This document shows positions 24,627 through 33,329 of a stretch of 64,000 nucleotides of DNA, one piece after another. A program made the translations under genes and the position numbers. Below the pieces are notes generated by a model. That model was not told the DNA's origin. It searched no databases and was given only the letters and a program-made list of their open reading frames with translations. Position 1 is the first letter of the stretch; each line of letters starts with the position of its first letter. Source of the DNA: Tautonia rosea (GTDB taxonomy: Bacteria; Planctomycetota; Planctomycetia; Isosphaerales; Isosphaeraceae); the NCBI RefSeq assembly GCF_012958305.1, contig NZ_JABBYO010000008.1, positions 188,001 to 252,000 of the forward strand, in the 5' to 3' direction.

Positions 24627-24771
24627 GTCTGACTCCTTCTGTCTGGACAGGGATTCCGATTGGCTCCGCGAAAGCATTGCGGCATCGTGCCGAGTTTAAC
24701 GCCGCACTCCCTGCCAGACCAGTGGGAGTTGCCTTCCCTTTCTTTTGAGAGTCCGATCCCGTGCCCGCAGA

Positions 24772-25638
24772 TCATCCCCCCTCGTACGACGTCCGACCGC
24801 CGGCCTGCTCCTCGATCCGACTGAGCCAGAGGTGGTTGAGCGGGCCGTGCCCCCGGCCCAGCCGCGGCGCGTGCTCGATCGCGCCGAAGACGAACTGCTT
24901 GGCCGCCGAGCAGGCGTCTCGGAGCGAGTGCCCCCGGGCCAACAAGGCCGTGATCGCCGCCGCCAGGGTGCAGCCGGAGCCGTGCGTGGATCGGGTGGTG
25001 ATCGGTGCCCCGGCGATGGTCAAAGGGAACTCCGATCCATTGGCGTCGATCAGGAGGTCGAGCGCCCCGCGGAGGACCTGGCCCCCCTTGACCAGCACCG
25101 GCCGGCGATCGACCAGCTCGAACAGAGAAGTGGCCACCCGCCTGAGGTCCTCGGCCGTTTCGATCGGGCCGGAGCCGGTCAGGAGACTTGCCTCGTGGCG
25201 GTTCGGCGTCACCAGGTTCGCCAGCGGAAGGAGCCGATCGCGCAGTCGCATAACCGCCTGGGGGTCGAGCAAGGGATCGCCCCCGCGCGCGACCATGACG
25301 GGATCGACCACCACGAGAAGCGTGGGGAAGCGGTCGCGGGCCATCTCGATCACATCGGCCACGGCGTCGATGATGGCCACCGTTCCGAGCATCCCCGTCT
25401 TTACGGCCGCCACCGGCAGATCATCGAAGACCGACTCGGCCTGCTGGGCCACGAAGGCCGGATCAATCAAGTCGACCCCCTGCACGCCGGTCGTGTTCTG
25501 AGCCGTCAGGGCGGTAATGGCCGCGGCGCCATAAACGCCCAGCGCGGCGAAGGTCTTCAAATCGGCCTGAATGCCTGCTCCGCCGCTCGGGTCGCTCCCG
25601 GCAATGCTCAGGCAGACGATCTGATCGTGCATGACCAT
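24772..25638 (-). CDS. thiD: Hydroxymethylpyrimidine/phosphomethylpyrimidine kinase
   Basis: A 288-aa kinase that makes 4-amino-2-methyl-5-hydroxymethylpyrimidine pyrophosphate for thiamine synthesis. The substrate and nucleotide signature is near the N-terminus (SIAGSDPSGGAGIQADLKTF, residues 11-30). The PfkB-family loop VKTGMLG, VVDPVMVA and the anion-hole THGSGCTLAAAI (near residue 230) are intact. The length fits the family (about 265-290 aa). ATG at 25638 or 25632; AAGGG lies upstream. No TPP riboswitch pattern was seen upstream, and no other thi gene is in the window. Confidence 0.92.
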   Translation of the reverse strand: MVMHDQIVCLSIAGSDPSGGAGIQADLKTFAALGVYGAAAITALTAQNTTGVQGVDLIDPAFVAQQAESVFDDLPVAAVKTGMLGTVAIIDAVADVIEMARDRFPTLLVVVDPVMVARGGDPLLDPQAVMRLRDRLLPLANLVTPNRHEASLLTGSGPIETAEDLRRVATSLFELVDRRPVLVKGGQVLRGALDLLIDANGSEFPLTIAGAPITTRSTHGSGCTLAAAITALLARGHSLRDACSAAKQFVFGAIEHAPRLGRGHGPLNHLWLSRIEEQAGGRTSYEGG

Positions 25639-26142
25639 AACACCCTTTCCCTTCGCAATCCCTCGCCTGGCGACCCGGATCACCGCACTTCGAGGAGCAC
25701 CCGAGCCTCGACGCCGATCGTAGCCGCTGGATCGGGTTGCGACCAGTGAGCGGACCGTGCCGCCCGAGCCATCACTCGTAATGGGCACATCTTCTGATTG
25801 TTTCTGAAATTCTGATCACCCAGTGTCAAACGATGATGGATTCATGTTCATTGAACATCAATTCGAGTGTTTTTGAATCAGGCATCTCCTGGTGTCTCGT
25901 TTCCGCCCAGGGTGGTCGGAGGATGACCAGCAAGGGTTCCTTTCCTCTGTCAAAGGGTGGCTCAGGCCGTCAATCCGAAAAAAATCGCGGGGAATACGAA
26001 AGGATGGCTGTCATCGGCATCGCGTTCGCAGCAACGAATGAACGATCACCCCGGCAATCGGGTGCGTGCTGTGGTCCTTCAGACGAAGCCAAGGCATTGC
26101 CAGCGAACCGGGAACACCCTTTGGGAAGGAGTACCTGAAACC
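25639..26142. other. Gene-free stretch with a small palindrome
   Basis: Divergent gap between thiD and the lipoprotein at 26143. Relatively AT-rich for this genome, so promoters are likely. It contains a 7-1-7 palindrome, ATGTTCA-T-TGAACAT, at 25844-25858 that could be an operator. No gene recognised. Confidence 0.4.
25844..25858. promoter_or_regulatory. Small palindrome, possible operator
   Basis: ATGTTCA-T-TGAACAT is a near-perfect palindrome in the divergent gap between thiD and the lipoprotein gene. It looks like a dimer binding site, but the regulator is unknown. Confidence 0.3.
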
Positions 26143-26415
26143 ATGCCTCGTCCCATTCGAGCCGGGGGCCTCTCACCCCTGAGCCTGGCCCTGTGCCTGA
26201 GCTTGAGTGGCGTCCTCGCCGGCTGTGGCGACCAAGCCGCGGACGAATCGGTTCCCCCAGGTGGCGGACCGACAATCAATCCGGCAGAACCGGGGCAGAC
26301 GTCGATCCCCGAGACTGAGACCGAGACCGATCAGGACGCGACCAACCTCGGTCGCGAGCCTGAAACCGACGTTCCGGTCATCGCCGAACCCGAGGCTCCG
26401 GGCATCGGCTCCTGA
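26143..26415 (+). CDS. Small lipoprotein
   Basis: A 90-aa protein with a signal sequence and lipobox: LCLSLSGVLAGCGDQAADE, so Cys would be lipidated. The rest is short and acidic (PETETETDQDATNLGRE). It ends in PGIGS. AAGGAG precedes the ATG at 26143. It is followed closely (201 bp) by the DUF11 protein and may be part of the same surface structure. No homologue recognised. Confidence 0.7.
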   Translation: MPRPIRAGGLSPLSLALCLSLSGVLAGCGDQAADESVPPGGGPTINPAEPGQTSIPETETETDQDATNLGREPETDVPVIAEPEAPGIGS

Positions 26416-26616
26416 CCTGAGGCAACCTCAAACGCCGGGGCGCTCATGACCGTCCCGGGGTTTGAGCCAATTGGAATTCCCCCGACCCGCTCAGCCGTCG
26501 CGATCGAGCGGTCTTGGGGCTCCCGCGCCCCGAGCCGGCCAAGGCCGGGGCTTCCGTACCTGGATCAGGCCCATCCTGCATCCGCTTCACGTTCCTACTT
26601 GAAGGAGAAACCTTTG

Positions 26617-28362
26617 ATGAAATTTCGAACTCGACATCTGACACCCTGGCTGGCCGCCCTGCTTGCGGCGACCGCATTTGGCCCAACCACGCACGCTCAG
26701 GCACAAGAGCGCTCTCAGGATGGACAGACATCGAGCAATGTCGACCTGTATTATCCAACCGGAGCGCAGTCGAGCAGCCTATTGATGATCAGGGCAAACG
26801 CCCCCGGCGAAGTCCGCGTGGGGCAGCCCTTCGAATATGAGCTGACCGTCCGGAACCTGACCGACAGTCTGACGCTTGAAGATGTTCGCATCTCGCACGA
26901 GAAGACGGGCGACGTCTCCATCGAAGGCACCCAGAAACAGCAGCAGGGCCAGCAGGACCAGCAGAACCAGAAAGGCCAGCAGGACCAGACGCAAGGCAAT
27001 GACGACAGCACCGTCAGCATCGGTGAGCTGAAGCCGGGAGAAACGCAGACGATCCGGGTCAAGGCCGTCGCCGAGGCGGAAGGGACGGCCGGGGTTTGCT
27101 TCCGCGTCTCCTACACGCCGACGGTCTGCCTGGTGACCCGGTTTGTCAAACCGGACCTCGAAGTGACCAAGGCGGTTCCCGAGGTTGCGGATATTTGCCA
27201 ACCGTTGCGCTTCCGGTACACGGTCAGCAACCCCGGTTCGGCTGATGTGCGCGGCGTGGTCGTGACCGACGAGCTGCCCGAAGGCCTGGTTCTGGCCAAC
27301 GGTGAGCGGACCCTGCGTCATGAGGTCGGCGACCTGAGAGCCGGTGAAACCAGGGAATTCAATGCCGACATTCGGGCCAAGCAGCTCGGCCAGTTCAGTA
27401 GCCGGGCCGTCGCCAGGACAGACAACGACCTGGAAGCCCAGTCGCAGCGCTCGTCCACCCGGATCGTCGCTGCCGACCTGACCGCGCGCATCGAAGGTCC
27501 GGAGGTTCAGTACACGAACCAGCCGAGCACCTATCGCGTCACCGTCCGCAACGAAGGAGACGGCCCGGCCATCGACACGAGCCTTGAGGTCACCCTCGAC
27601 GAGCGCACCCGGCTTGTCCGCACCAGCCGGACCAGCCTGAACAGCGTTGCGCCCGACCAGGACGACAACATGCTTCGATGGGAAATCGGCCGGCTCGAAC
27701 CGGGTGAGGAAACCGCTGTGAGCTTCAGCGTGAACCTATCGCAAGTCCCGCAGGGCTATGGCGATCGCGATCGGAGTGGTGATGACCAGAGTGGTGACGC
27801 CGAGGCCATGACCCTCCGCCACGTTGCCGTCGCCTCGTCGCTTTGCGCAGCCGATAATCAGCCGGAAGAGGTTCGCCAGCGAGCCGCGGCCCAGACCGTC
27901 GCTCAGGCCGAGATCCTGACGCTGCCGGCCCTGCTGCTTGCTCTGGTCGATCGCAATGACCAGGTCCCGCAGGGGGAGAATGTCGAGTACGTCGTGACGG
28001 TCGTCAACCAGGGGACCGGCCATGATGACGACGTTGAGATCACCGTCACCCTGCCCGAAGGCCTGGAATATGTCGATGCTCAGGGCCCGACCGACGCCAA
28101 CACCGACGGTCAGAAGGTCCGCTTTGGCGCGGTTGAGACCATCGCTCCGGGCGAGGAACTGCGCTGGGTCGTGACGGCCAAGGCCAACACGTCCGGCCAG
28201 ATCAGCACCCGGGTCGATCTGGACAGCTCGTTCCTGTCGACCACCGCCATTTCGGTTGAGCCGACCACCATCCTCGGCTCCGGCACCAGCCCCCGAGAGT
28301 CGGCCCCGGACAACACCCAGTCGGGCAACTCGTCGAAGAACAGCAAGAACAACAAGAACTAA
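26617..28362 (+). CDS. Exported DUF11-repeat protein (adhesin-like)
   Basis: A 581-aa exported protein with a signal peptide (WLAALLAATAFGPTTHA-QA). It has about four DUF11/OmcB-like beta-sandwich modules of the type FEYELTVRNLTDSLTLEDV (about 55-170), FRYTVSNPGSADVRGVVVT (about 175-280), TYRVTVRNEGDGPAIDTSL (about 285-400) and VEYVVTVVNQGTGHDDDVE (about 440-560). A Gln-rich insert (residues 106-128) sits in the first module. The C-terminus is Asn/Lys/Ser-rich. GAAGGAG precedes the ATG at 26617. A strong terminator follows at 28404-28444. Likely a surface or matrix protein. Confidence 0.85.
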   Translation: MKFRTRHLTPWLAALLAATAFGPTTHAQAQERSQDGQTSSNVDLYYPTGAQSSSLLMIRANAPGEVRVGQPFEYELTVRNLTDSLTLEDVRISHEKTGDVSIEGTQKQQQGQQDQQNQKGQQDQTQGNDDSTVSIGELKPGETQTIRVKAVAEAEGTAGVCFRVSYTPTVCLVTRFVKPDLEVTKAVPEVADICQPLRFRYTVSNPGSADVRGVVVTDELPEGLVLANGERTLRHEVGDLRAGETREFNADIRAKQLGQFSSRAVARTDNDLEAQSQRSSTRIVAADLTARIEGPEVQYTNQPSTYRVTVRNEGDGPAIDTSLEVTLDERTRLVRTSRTSLNSVAPDQDDNMLRWEIGRLEPGEETAVSFSVNLSQVPQGYGDRDRSGDDQSGDAEAMTLRHVAVASSLCAADNQPEEVRQRAAAQTVAQAEILTLPALLLALVDRNDQVPQGENVEYVVTVVNQGTGHDDDVEITVTLPEGLEYVDAQGPTDANTDGQKVRFGAVETIAPGEELRWVVTAKANTSGQISTRVDLDSSFLSTTAISVEPTTILGSGTSPRESAPDNTQSGNSSKNSKNNKN

Positions 28363-28403
28363 GCCATGTGAAAATTCCATTGCTGGTTCATCGTCATCCA
28401 AAC

Positions 28404-28444
28404 GGTCAACGCCTCCCTGCGAGGCGTTGGCCGTTATTTTTTTT
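28404..28444 (+). terminator. Rho-independent terminator
   Basis: GGTCAACGCCTC pairs with GAGGCGTTGGCC across a 5-nt loop and is followed by CGTTATTTTTTTT. It lies 42 bp after the DUF11 gene's stop and separates it from PPK2. Confidence 0.9.
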
Positions 28445-28576
28445 CTGGAGGAACACACTGAAATTTCGAAGACTGCGATCTTGCATTCGCGGCGCGGTCG
28501 GAAATCAATGGATGGTTCGACGCGGATCGTTCGGAAACGCGTTACGCCATCACGAGACCTGATCCGGGAGCCAAGT

Positions 28577-29407
28577 GTGTCCAAGGGGAAACCGAAGAAG
28601 GACGGCACGGCTTCGGCCGCCGAGTCGAAGGCCGATCGCAACGCCCGCTATGAACGGGAGCTGGAGCGGCTTCAGGTCGAACTTTCCCATCTGCAACGCT
28701 GGGTCAAATCGACGGGAGCCCGAATCATCCTCGTATTTGAAGGCCGAGACGCCGCCGGCAAAGGGGGAACGATTCGCAGGATCGTCGAGCGTGTCAGTCC
28801 TCGGGTCTTCCGCGTGGTGGCCTTGCCGGCGCCGTCGGATCGCGAGAAAACGCAGGTTTTCGCTCAGCGCTACATGCAGCATCTTCCCTCGGGAGGCGAG
28901 GTCGTGATCTTCGACCGAAGCTGGTACAACCGTGCCGGGGTCGAGCGGGTGATGGGCTTCGCCACCGACGAACAAATCGAGCGATTTCTGCACGAGGTAC
29001 CGATGTTCGAGCAATACCTCGTGAGAGACGGCATCATCCTGCTGAAATACTTCCTCACCGTCAGCCAGGACGAGCAACGCAAACGCTTCAAGCGGCGCAT
29101 CGGCGACCCGGTCCGCCAGTGGAAGCTCAGTCCGATGGACATCGCATCGTATCAGCGCTGGTGGCGCTACACCGAGGCGTACGAGGAGATGCTCCGCCGG
29201 ACCGATCACCCCGCCGCCCCCTGGTGGATCGTTCCCTCCGACGATAAGAAGGCCGCACGGATCAACTGTATTTCACATCTGCTTTCCCAGATTCCTTACG
29301 AGACGATTCCCTTTGATGCTCCCCAGCTCGGCGAGCGCGACGCTCGACCGGAAGGGATTCCCGACACCGAGGTTGAGGGCCGCCGTGTCGTTCCTTCCGC
29401 CTTCTGA
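28577..29407 (+). CDS. ppk2: Polyphosphate kinase 2
   Basis: A 276-aa PPK2-family kinase that transfers phosphate between polyphosphate and nucleotides in the cytoplasm. Walker A is FEGRDAAGKGGTIRRIVE (about 55-71) and Walker B VIFDRSWYNRAGVERVMG (about 110-127). Family blocks FLHEVPMFEQYLVRDGI, KYFLTVSQDEQ and QWKLSPMDIASYQRW follow. GTG at 28577 with GGGAG six bases upstream is the best start; an upstream ATG at 28508 would add residues unlike the family. The length fits PPK2. The terminator upstream means it has its own promoter. Confidence 0.92.
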   Translation: MSKGKPKKDGTASAAESKADRNARYERELERLQVELSHLQRWVKSTGARIILVFEGRDAAGKGGTIRRIVERVSPRVFRVVALPAPSDREKTQVFAQRYMQHLPSGGEVVIFDRSWYNRAGVERVMGFATDEQIERFLHEVPMFEQYLVRDGIILLKYFLTVSQDEQRKRFKRRIGDPVRQWKLSPMDIASYQRWWRYTEAYEEMLRRTDHPAAPWWIVPSDDKKAARINCISHLLSQIPYETIPFDAPQLGERDARPEGIPDTEVEGRRVVPSAF

Positions 29408-29463
29408 GCCGTCGCAGGCCGAGGGAGCCCTCGGCCCGGACGGAAGGCCGCTCGTGGTGCCGC

Positions 29464-30057
29464 TCAGTGTCCCGAGGCAAGGAGCTCGTGAGCGAGCCGT
29501 GTTTCCAGTTGCAGGCGGTTGAATTCGAGCGCGAGTAAATTTTGAGGCGTGACTCCGACCCCTTGCGTCTCGGTCAATTCGCGATAAATCTCCTCGACGC
29601 GTCGAATTTTCGCCACTTCCCGGGCGATCGCCGTGCGGCGGTCATCGTCCGAATCGGCCAGATCGAGCGTCGCGTCGAGTCGATGACCGGACCACATCAT
29701 GTAATCTTCAATCGCCGCGTGAAAGGTACCTCGCTGAGCCGTGGGGGAGGGTGGCTCCAGGAATTTCACCAACGAGAATTCCATCAACTCCTCGGCGATC
29801 TCGGATCGACGATTGGCCAGTTCTTCCAGCGAAGGCATCGTGTCGATGATCGTTTGCGGATCCACATCGACGCCGCTGCGCAATAGTTCGGCGATTTGAC
29901 GGGCGGCCTCGCCCCGTGGTGAGCGTTCCTGCGAGAGTCGGAGGTTTGGTGCCTCCTGCGCGAGGCCGATCTGTCCGCCGCCGAGCGCCGCCAGGCCGGC
30001 GAGCCCTCCCAGCACCAGGGTAGCCATTGCGGTTCCGATCGTGATTCGTGTGATCAT
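29464..30057 (-). CDS. Exported protein of unknown function, helical
   Basis: A 197-aa protein with a signal-like segment (GTAMATLVLGGLAGLAALGG). The mature part is a string of charged helices (RQIAELLRSGVDVDPQTIID, LANRRSEIAEELMEFSLVKF, VAKIRRVEEIYRELTETQG) ending NRLQLETRLAHELLASGH. It resembles periplasmic helical proteins of TolC-system type, but no specific family is recognised. ATG at 30057 with GAGG upstream; a GTG at 30069 is possible. It converges with PPK2 from the other side. Confidence 0.7.
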   Translation of the reverse strand: MITRITIGTAMATLVLGGLAGLAALGGGQIGLAQEAPNLRLSQERSPRGEAARQIAELLRSGVDVDPQTIIDTMPSLEELANRRSEIAEELMEFSLVKFLEPPSPTAQRGTFHAAIEDYMMWSGHRLDATLDLADSDDDRRTAIAREVAKIRRVEEIYRELTETQGVGVTPQNLLALEFNRLQLETRLAHELLASGH

Positions 30058-30186
30058 CGTTATCCTCACCCGTTGATCTAGAAATTCGTCGTCGCGCTCG
30101 GAACGATCCGCCTTGCCTTCCGATCATCGCAATGCCCCGCCGACCCGGCAACCGACCAGCGGACCTCGGCGGTTCGCTTGCTCACC

Positions 30187-31458
30187 TCACTCCGGCTGCC
30201 GCCGATCGTCATGCTTCGGGACGATGACCTTGAGCGAGGCCGGCACCACCTCGAACTCGACGGGGGTCTGCCCCACCAGTTCACCGTCAATGGCGACCGT
30301 CTGCGGCGGATTCGTTTCGACCCGCACCTTGGCGGCCCGCATGGTGATGACCCGCTCCTCGGGAGCCTGTTGGGTCAAGCCCGCCTGGAACAGTTGCATG
30401 ATCGTTTGCACGGCTTCCCAGGGGGTTTTCACATCCACAAGCGTGGTGACGTCGAGCATTCCGTCGTCATAGATCGGCGTGCCGCTCCCCTGGGCGAAGA
30501 CCGAGCTGGGAGGGGCCGCGTTGGCCACCACCACGCTCCCGCTCCGGAACCGATGCCGCTTGCCGTCGCACTCCAGCTCCACGTCAAATTCTTCTTGTGC
30601 CTTGATTTGCTCCCAACCGCCGACCAGATACGCCAGCACTCCAAAGCGTGCCTTCAGGTCGCGCTCGGCCCGCTCGACCATCCCCGACTCGACCCCGATT
30701 CCCGCGAGCAGGAGCATTTGATGATCGCCGCATTTCACGGTGTCGATCGTCCGCGTCACGCCGTCAAGGATCGCCTCGCAGCTCCTGCCGATCGGGTCCA
30801 GATACAGTTGCGGCCCGAACAAGGCAACCGCCAGGGCATTGGCGGTCCCTCGCGGAATGATCGCCAGGGGAATATCGGTTCCGGTCAGCACCTCGGCCAC
30901 CTCGGAGACGGTTCCGTCTCCCCCGGCGGCGATCACCAGATCGACCCCCGCCTTCAGCGCCTCTCGGGCCAGCGAGCCGGCATCGACCTCGGGCGTCGTC
31001 TCCTTCACGTCGAGCATCATCGACGGTTCGAGCAGCTCGAGAATCCTCGCGTGCTCTTTCTCGGCGTTGCCGGAACCGGAGATCGGGTTGAAGATCATCA
31101 CGGCCCGCCGTTTGGCCCGCAGCGCCTCGAACACGGCCTCGGCCGTGGCCGGGTTCAGGGCCAGGGCGATGTTCCGGGCCAGGCAGTCCCGAATCAAGGC
31201 ATCAACCTCTCCCCCTCCGCCGATCGCCCGGTCCTCGAACAGCAGGAGCGCCACAGGCGGATCGGAGTCGGGGCCTTCGATCAGGGCTCGTAATTCCTCC
31301 ACGCGTTCGACCGTTTCGAACCCGATCCGCTCCAGCTCATCGGCCACGTCTGCGGCCGCCTTCACCGGGAACTTCGCGAGCAAGCCCTCGGCGCGTTGCA
31401 GCACGGTCGTTGCCGCCTCCTGCTGATCATCGTTCCAGTGAATCGCGAGCCAGCTCAT
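30187..31458 (-). CDS. Methylglyoxal-synthase-like/YegS-type lipid kinase fusion
   Basis: A 423-aa protein with two domains. Residues about 60-112 (PPVALLLFEDRAIGGGGEVD, CLARNIALALNPATAEAVF) resemble the C-terminal half of methylglyoxal synthase, which in that family holds the phosphate-binding Asn-Pro-Ala-Thr turn. From about residue 115 follows a diacylglycerol kinase catalytic domain: VMIFNPISGSGNAEKEHARI, the glycine loop LVIAAGGDGTVSEVAEVL, then IPRGTANALAVAL. This would phosphorylate a lipid using ATP. ATG at 31458, starting MSWLAIHWNDD. It could be a regulator-linked lipid kinase; the first domain may not be catalytic, since its N-terminal half is unlike the enzyme. Confidence 0.8.
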   Translation of the reverse strand: MSWLAIHWNDDQQEAATTVLQRAEGLLAKFPVKAAADVADELERIGFETVERVEELRALIEGPDSDPPVALLLFEDRAIGGGGEVDALIRDCLARNIALALNPATAEAVFEALRAKRRAVMIFNPISGSGNAEKEHARILELLEPSMMLDVKETTPEVDAGSLAREALKAGVDLVIAAGGDGTVSEVAEVLTGTDIPLAIIPRGTANALAVALFGPQLYLDPIGRSCEAILDGVTRTIDTVKCGDHQMLLLAGIGVESGMVERAERDLKARFGVLAYLVGGWEQIKAQEEFDVELECDGKRHRFRSGSVVVANAAPPSSVFAQGSGTPIYDDGMLDVTTLVDVKTPWEAVQTIMQLFQAGLTQQAPEERVITMRAAKVRVETNPPQTVAIDGELVGQTPVEFEVVPASLKVIVPKHDDRRQPE

Positions 31459-31756
31459 CCGTTGGTATCCTTCCGTTGCACTCGGGGGCCGTGGTTGACC
31501 GTCCCGCTGAAATCAAGTCTACGTCCGAGCGATCTGCCCTTCGAGGCATTCCCGACCCCCCTTCGACGGACCGCTTGCCCCGATCCCGATTGACGAGTTG
31601 AGGTCGTTTTGGATCATTCTGTTCCCCCCGCTCGTCCGATAGGATACAAATGTACGCAGCGTCCTCGGCCGAGGTGGAACCGATCGGCCCCCAGGATGGT
31701 TACGGGACGCTCGTTCTTCCCCTCCCGCCTTTGGCCCCTTTTGGGAGCGATTGCCC

Positions 31757-32281
31757 ATGGTTGTCCGACGATTCTTGCCGATTGCCTCTGCGATCCTCGT
31801 GCTCGCCTCCGCCTCTGGCTTCGCCGTGGCCGATGAGCCCAGCAAATTGGATGCCCCGGCCGCGTTCGAGCGGCTCAAGTCGCTCGTCGGCACCTGGGAG
31901 CAGCGCGAGGGCGAGAACGTCTACGTCATCACCTACCGCCTGACCGCCAACGGCAGCGCCATCGTCGAGACCTACGGACCCGGCACCAGCTTCGAGATGC
32001 TCACGGTCTACCACCTCGACGGCGACCAGCTCCGCGCCACCCACTACTGCGCCGCCGGCAACCAGCCCCGGCTCGTGCTCGACCAAAAGGCCTCCTCCCC
32101 CGAGGCCCTCGTCTTCGCCTTCGACGGCGGCACCAACTTCGACCCCGCCACCGACATGCACATGCACGACGGCCGCATCCTCCTGCACGACGCCGACTCC
32201 ATCACCGGCGAGTGGACCGGCTACATGGACGGCAAGCCCTCCGGCACCCACTCCTTTGTCCTCTCCCGGGTGAAGGACTGA
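31757..32281 (+). CDS. Secreted protein with a lipocalin-like fold (DUF1579-like)
   Basis: A 174-aa exported protein with a signal peptide (PIASAILVLASASGFAVA). It then has FERLKSLVGTWEQREGENV, YRLTANGSAIVETYGPGT, MLTVYHLDGDQLRATHYC and ITGEWTGYMDGKPSGTHSF, the arrangement of a small beta-barrel in DUF1579-type proteins. Ligand unknown. ATG at 31757 with GGGAG nine bases upstream. It is divergent from the lipid kinase gene, with about 300 bp between. Confidence 0.75.
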   Translation: MVVRRFLPIASAILVLASASGFAVADEPSKLDAPAAFERLKSLVGTWEQREGENVYVITYRLTANGSAIVETYGPGTSFEMLTVYHLDGDQLRATHYCAAGNQPRLVLDQKASSPEALVFAFDGGTNFDPATDMHMHDGRILLHDADSITGEWTGYMDGKPSGTHSFVLSRVKD

Positions 32282-32375
32282 TTCCCCCACTTTTTCGCCC
32301 GGCTCATCGCTCCCCTCGTTTGGGCCGATGAGCCGGGCCGATCGGGTTCGCAAGGACGATTGCCGACCGCGATCC

Positions 32376-32591
32376 TCAATCCGGATTCTCGCGCATCCAG
32401 GCCCTGGCCGCCTCCTCCGATCGGTCGAGCCAGGCGGAACGCTCGCCGGCCTCGGCCAGGGAACACAGTTGGTCGTACTGATCGGCCGAAATCAGCACAT
32501 ACCGCTCGTGTGAATCGGGGTCTTCCAGCCGCGCCGGCTCCTCGCCCGCCTCGCGAATGGCTCGAAGGAGTTCCGGGGTCAAGATCGTCAT
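32376..32591 (-). CDS. Small acidic protein of unknown function
   Basis: A 71-aa protein (MTILTPELLRAIREAGEEPA, HERYVLISADQYDQLCSLAE). The YVLISADQYDQL motif resembles the first half of prevent-host-death type antitoxins, and small planctomycete proteins of this kind are common. No toxin gene is adjacent. ATG at 32591. Function not proven. Confidence 0.6.
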   Translation of the reverse strand: MTILTPELLRAIREAGEEPARLEDPDSHERYVLISADQYDQLCSLAEAGERSAWLDRSEEAARAWMRENPD

Positions 32592-32752
32592 TGGCCTGGT
32601 TCGGTTCGACAACAATCGGGTCGGAGTACACTCCCTCACCTCCATTCTACCGAAGGTTCCCCGTCGCTGCAGCCAGCCGCTTCGACAGCTCGCTCGGCCT
32701 GCTGCGGCACTTTGGCAGAAAGGGGGCTCACACGAAGTGGCCGTCGCCTCCC

Positions 32753-33304
32753 TCACCCGTGGTCGACACGACCCCGGCCACCCCGCCGACACCGCTCAGC
32801 GGCGAGGACACCCAGCCCCATCAACCCGATGCCGGCCAGCAGGAGACTGCCCGGTTCAGGAACGACCCGGGCGGATGGCGCAAGAATTAGCCCGCTGTGA
32901 CTTGGTCCTCCTGAATCGGCGACATGATCCCAGGAGCTCGCCGTAAAGGGGAGCTCCTCCGCCGTCGTCGCCACGCTCATGAGCACGAAGGTCAGGGATT
33001 CTCCCGGCCCGATGTCATCCGGGTAGGGCGACTCGGCATCTGAGTTGAACCAGTCGACATAGGTTGCATAATCCGTGATGAAGTCCCACCCATCGGGCGT
33101 CTCAAGGATGGAGATGGGGGCGTCGACGCTCAGGTGGAACAGGCTGATGAAGTTCGGGCTCGTCGAGGGCTCGTCGTTGGAGAGCGTATACGTGTAGATC
33201 GAGCCGGACTGGACGACCTCGAGACGCGCCATGAAGTCAGCGCGCGCAGTCGGGACGACGAAGACGAGGAGCGATGCCGCCAGAATCACCAATCGTGTGG
33301 CCAA
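32753..33304 (-). CDS. PEP-CTERM sorted exported protein
   Basis: A 183-aa protein. A signal peptide (ATRLVILAASLLVFVVPTARA) is followed by a beta-rich body (IYTYTLSNDEPSTSPNF, ESLTFVLMSVATTAEELPFT). The C-terminal sorting signal is VVPEPGSLLLAGIGLMGLG with RCRRGGRGR. The TTG at 33304 is preferred: GGGAGG lies just upstream and no in-frame ATG fits. Anchoring needs an exosortase encoded elsewhere. Function unknown. Confidence 0.82.
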   Translation of the reverse strand: MATRLVILAASLLVFVVPTARADFMARLEVVQSGSIYTYTLSNDEPSTSPNFISLFHLSVDAPISILETPDGWDFITDYATYVDWFNSDAESPYPDDIGPGESLTFVLMSVATTAEELPFTASSWDHVADSGGPSHSGLILAPSARVVPEPGSLLLAGIGLMGLGVLAAERCRRGGRGRVDHG

Positions 33305-33329
33305 AAGAGGACCTCCCGGACGAACGCTG

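Noticed and set aside
25639-25830. TPP riboswitch upstream of thiD
   Set aside because: No CTGAGA-type or conserved pyrophosphate-sensor pattern was seen on the minus strand.
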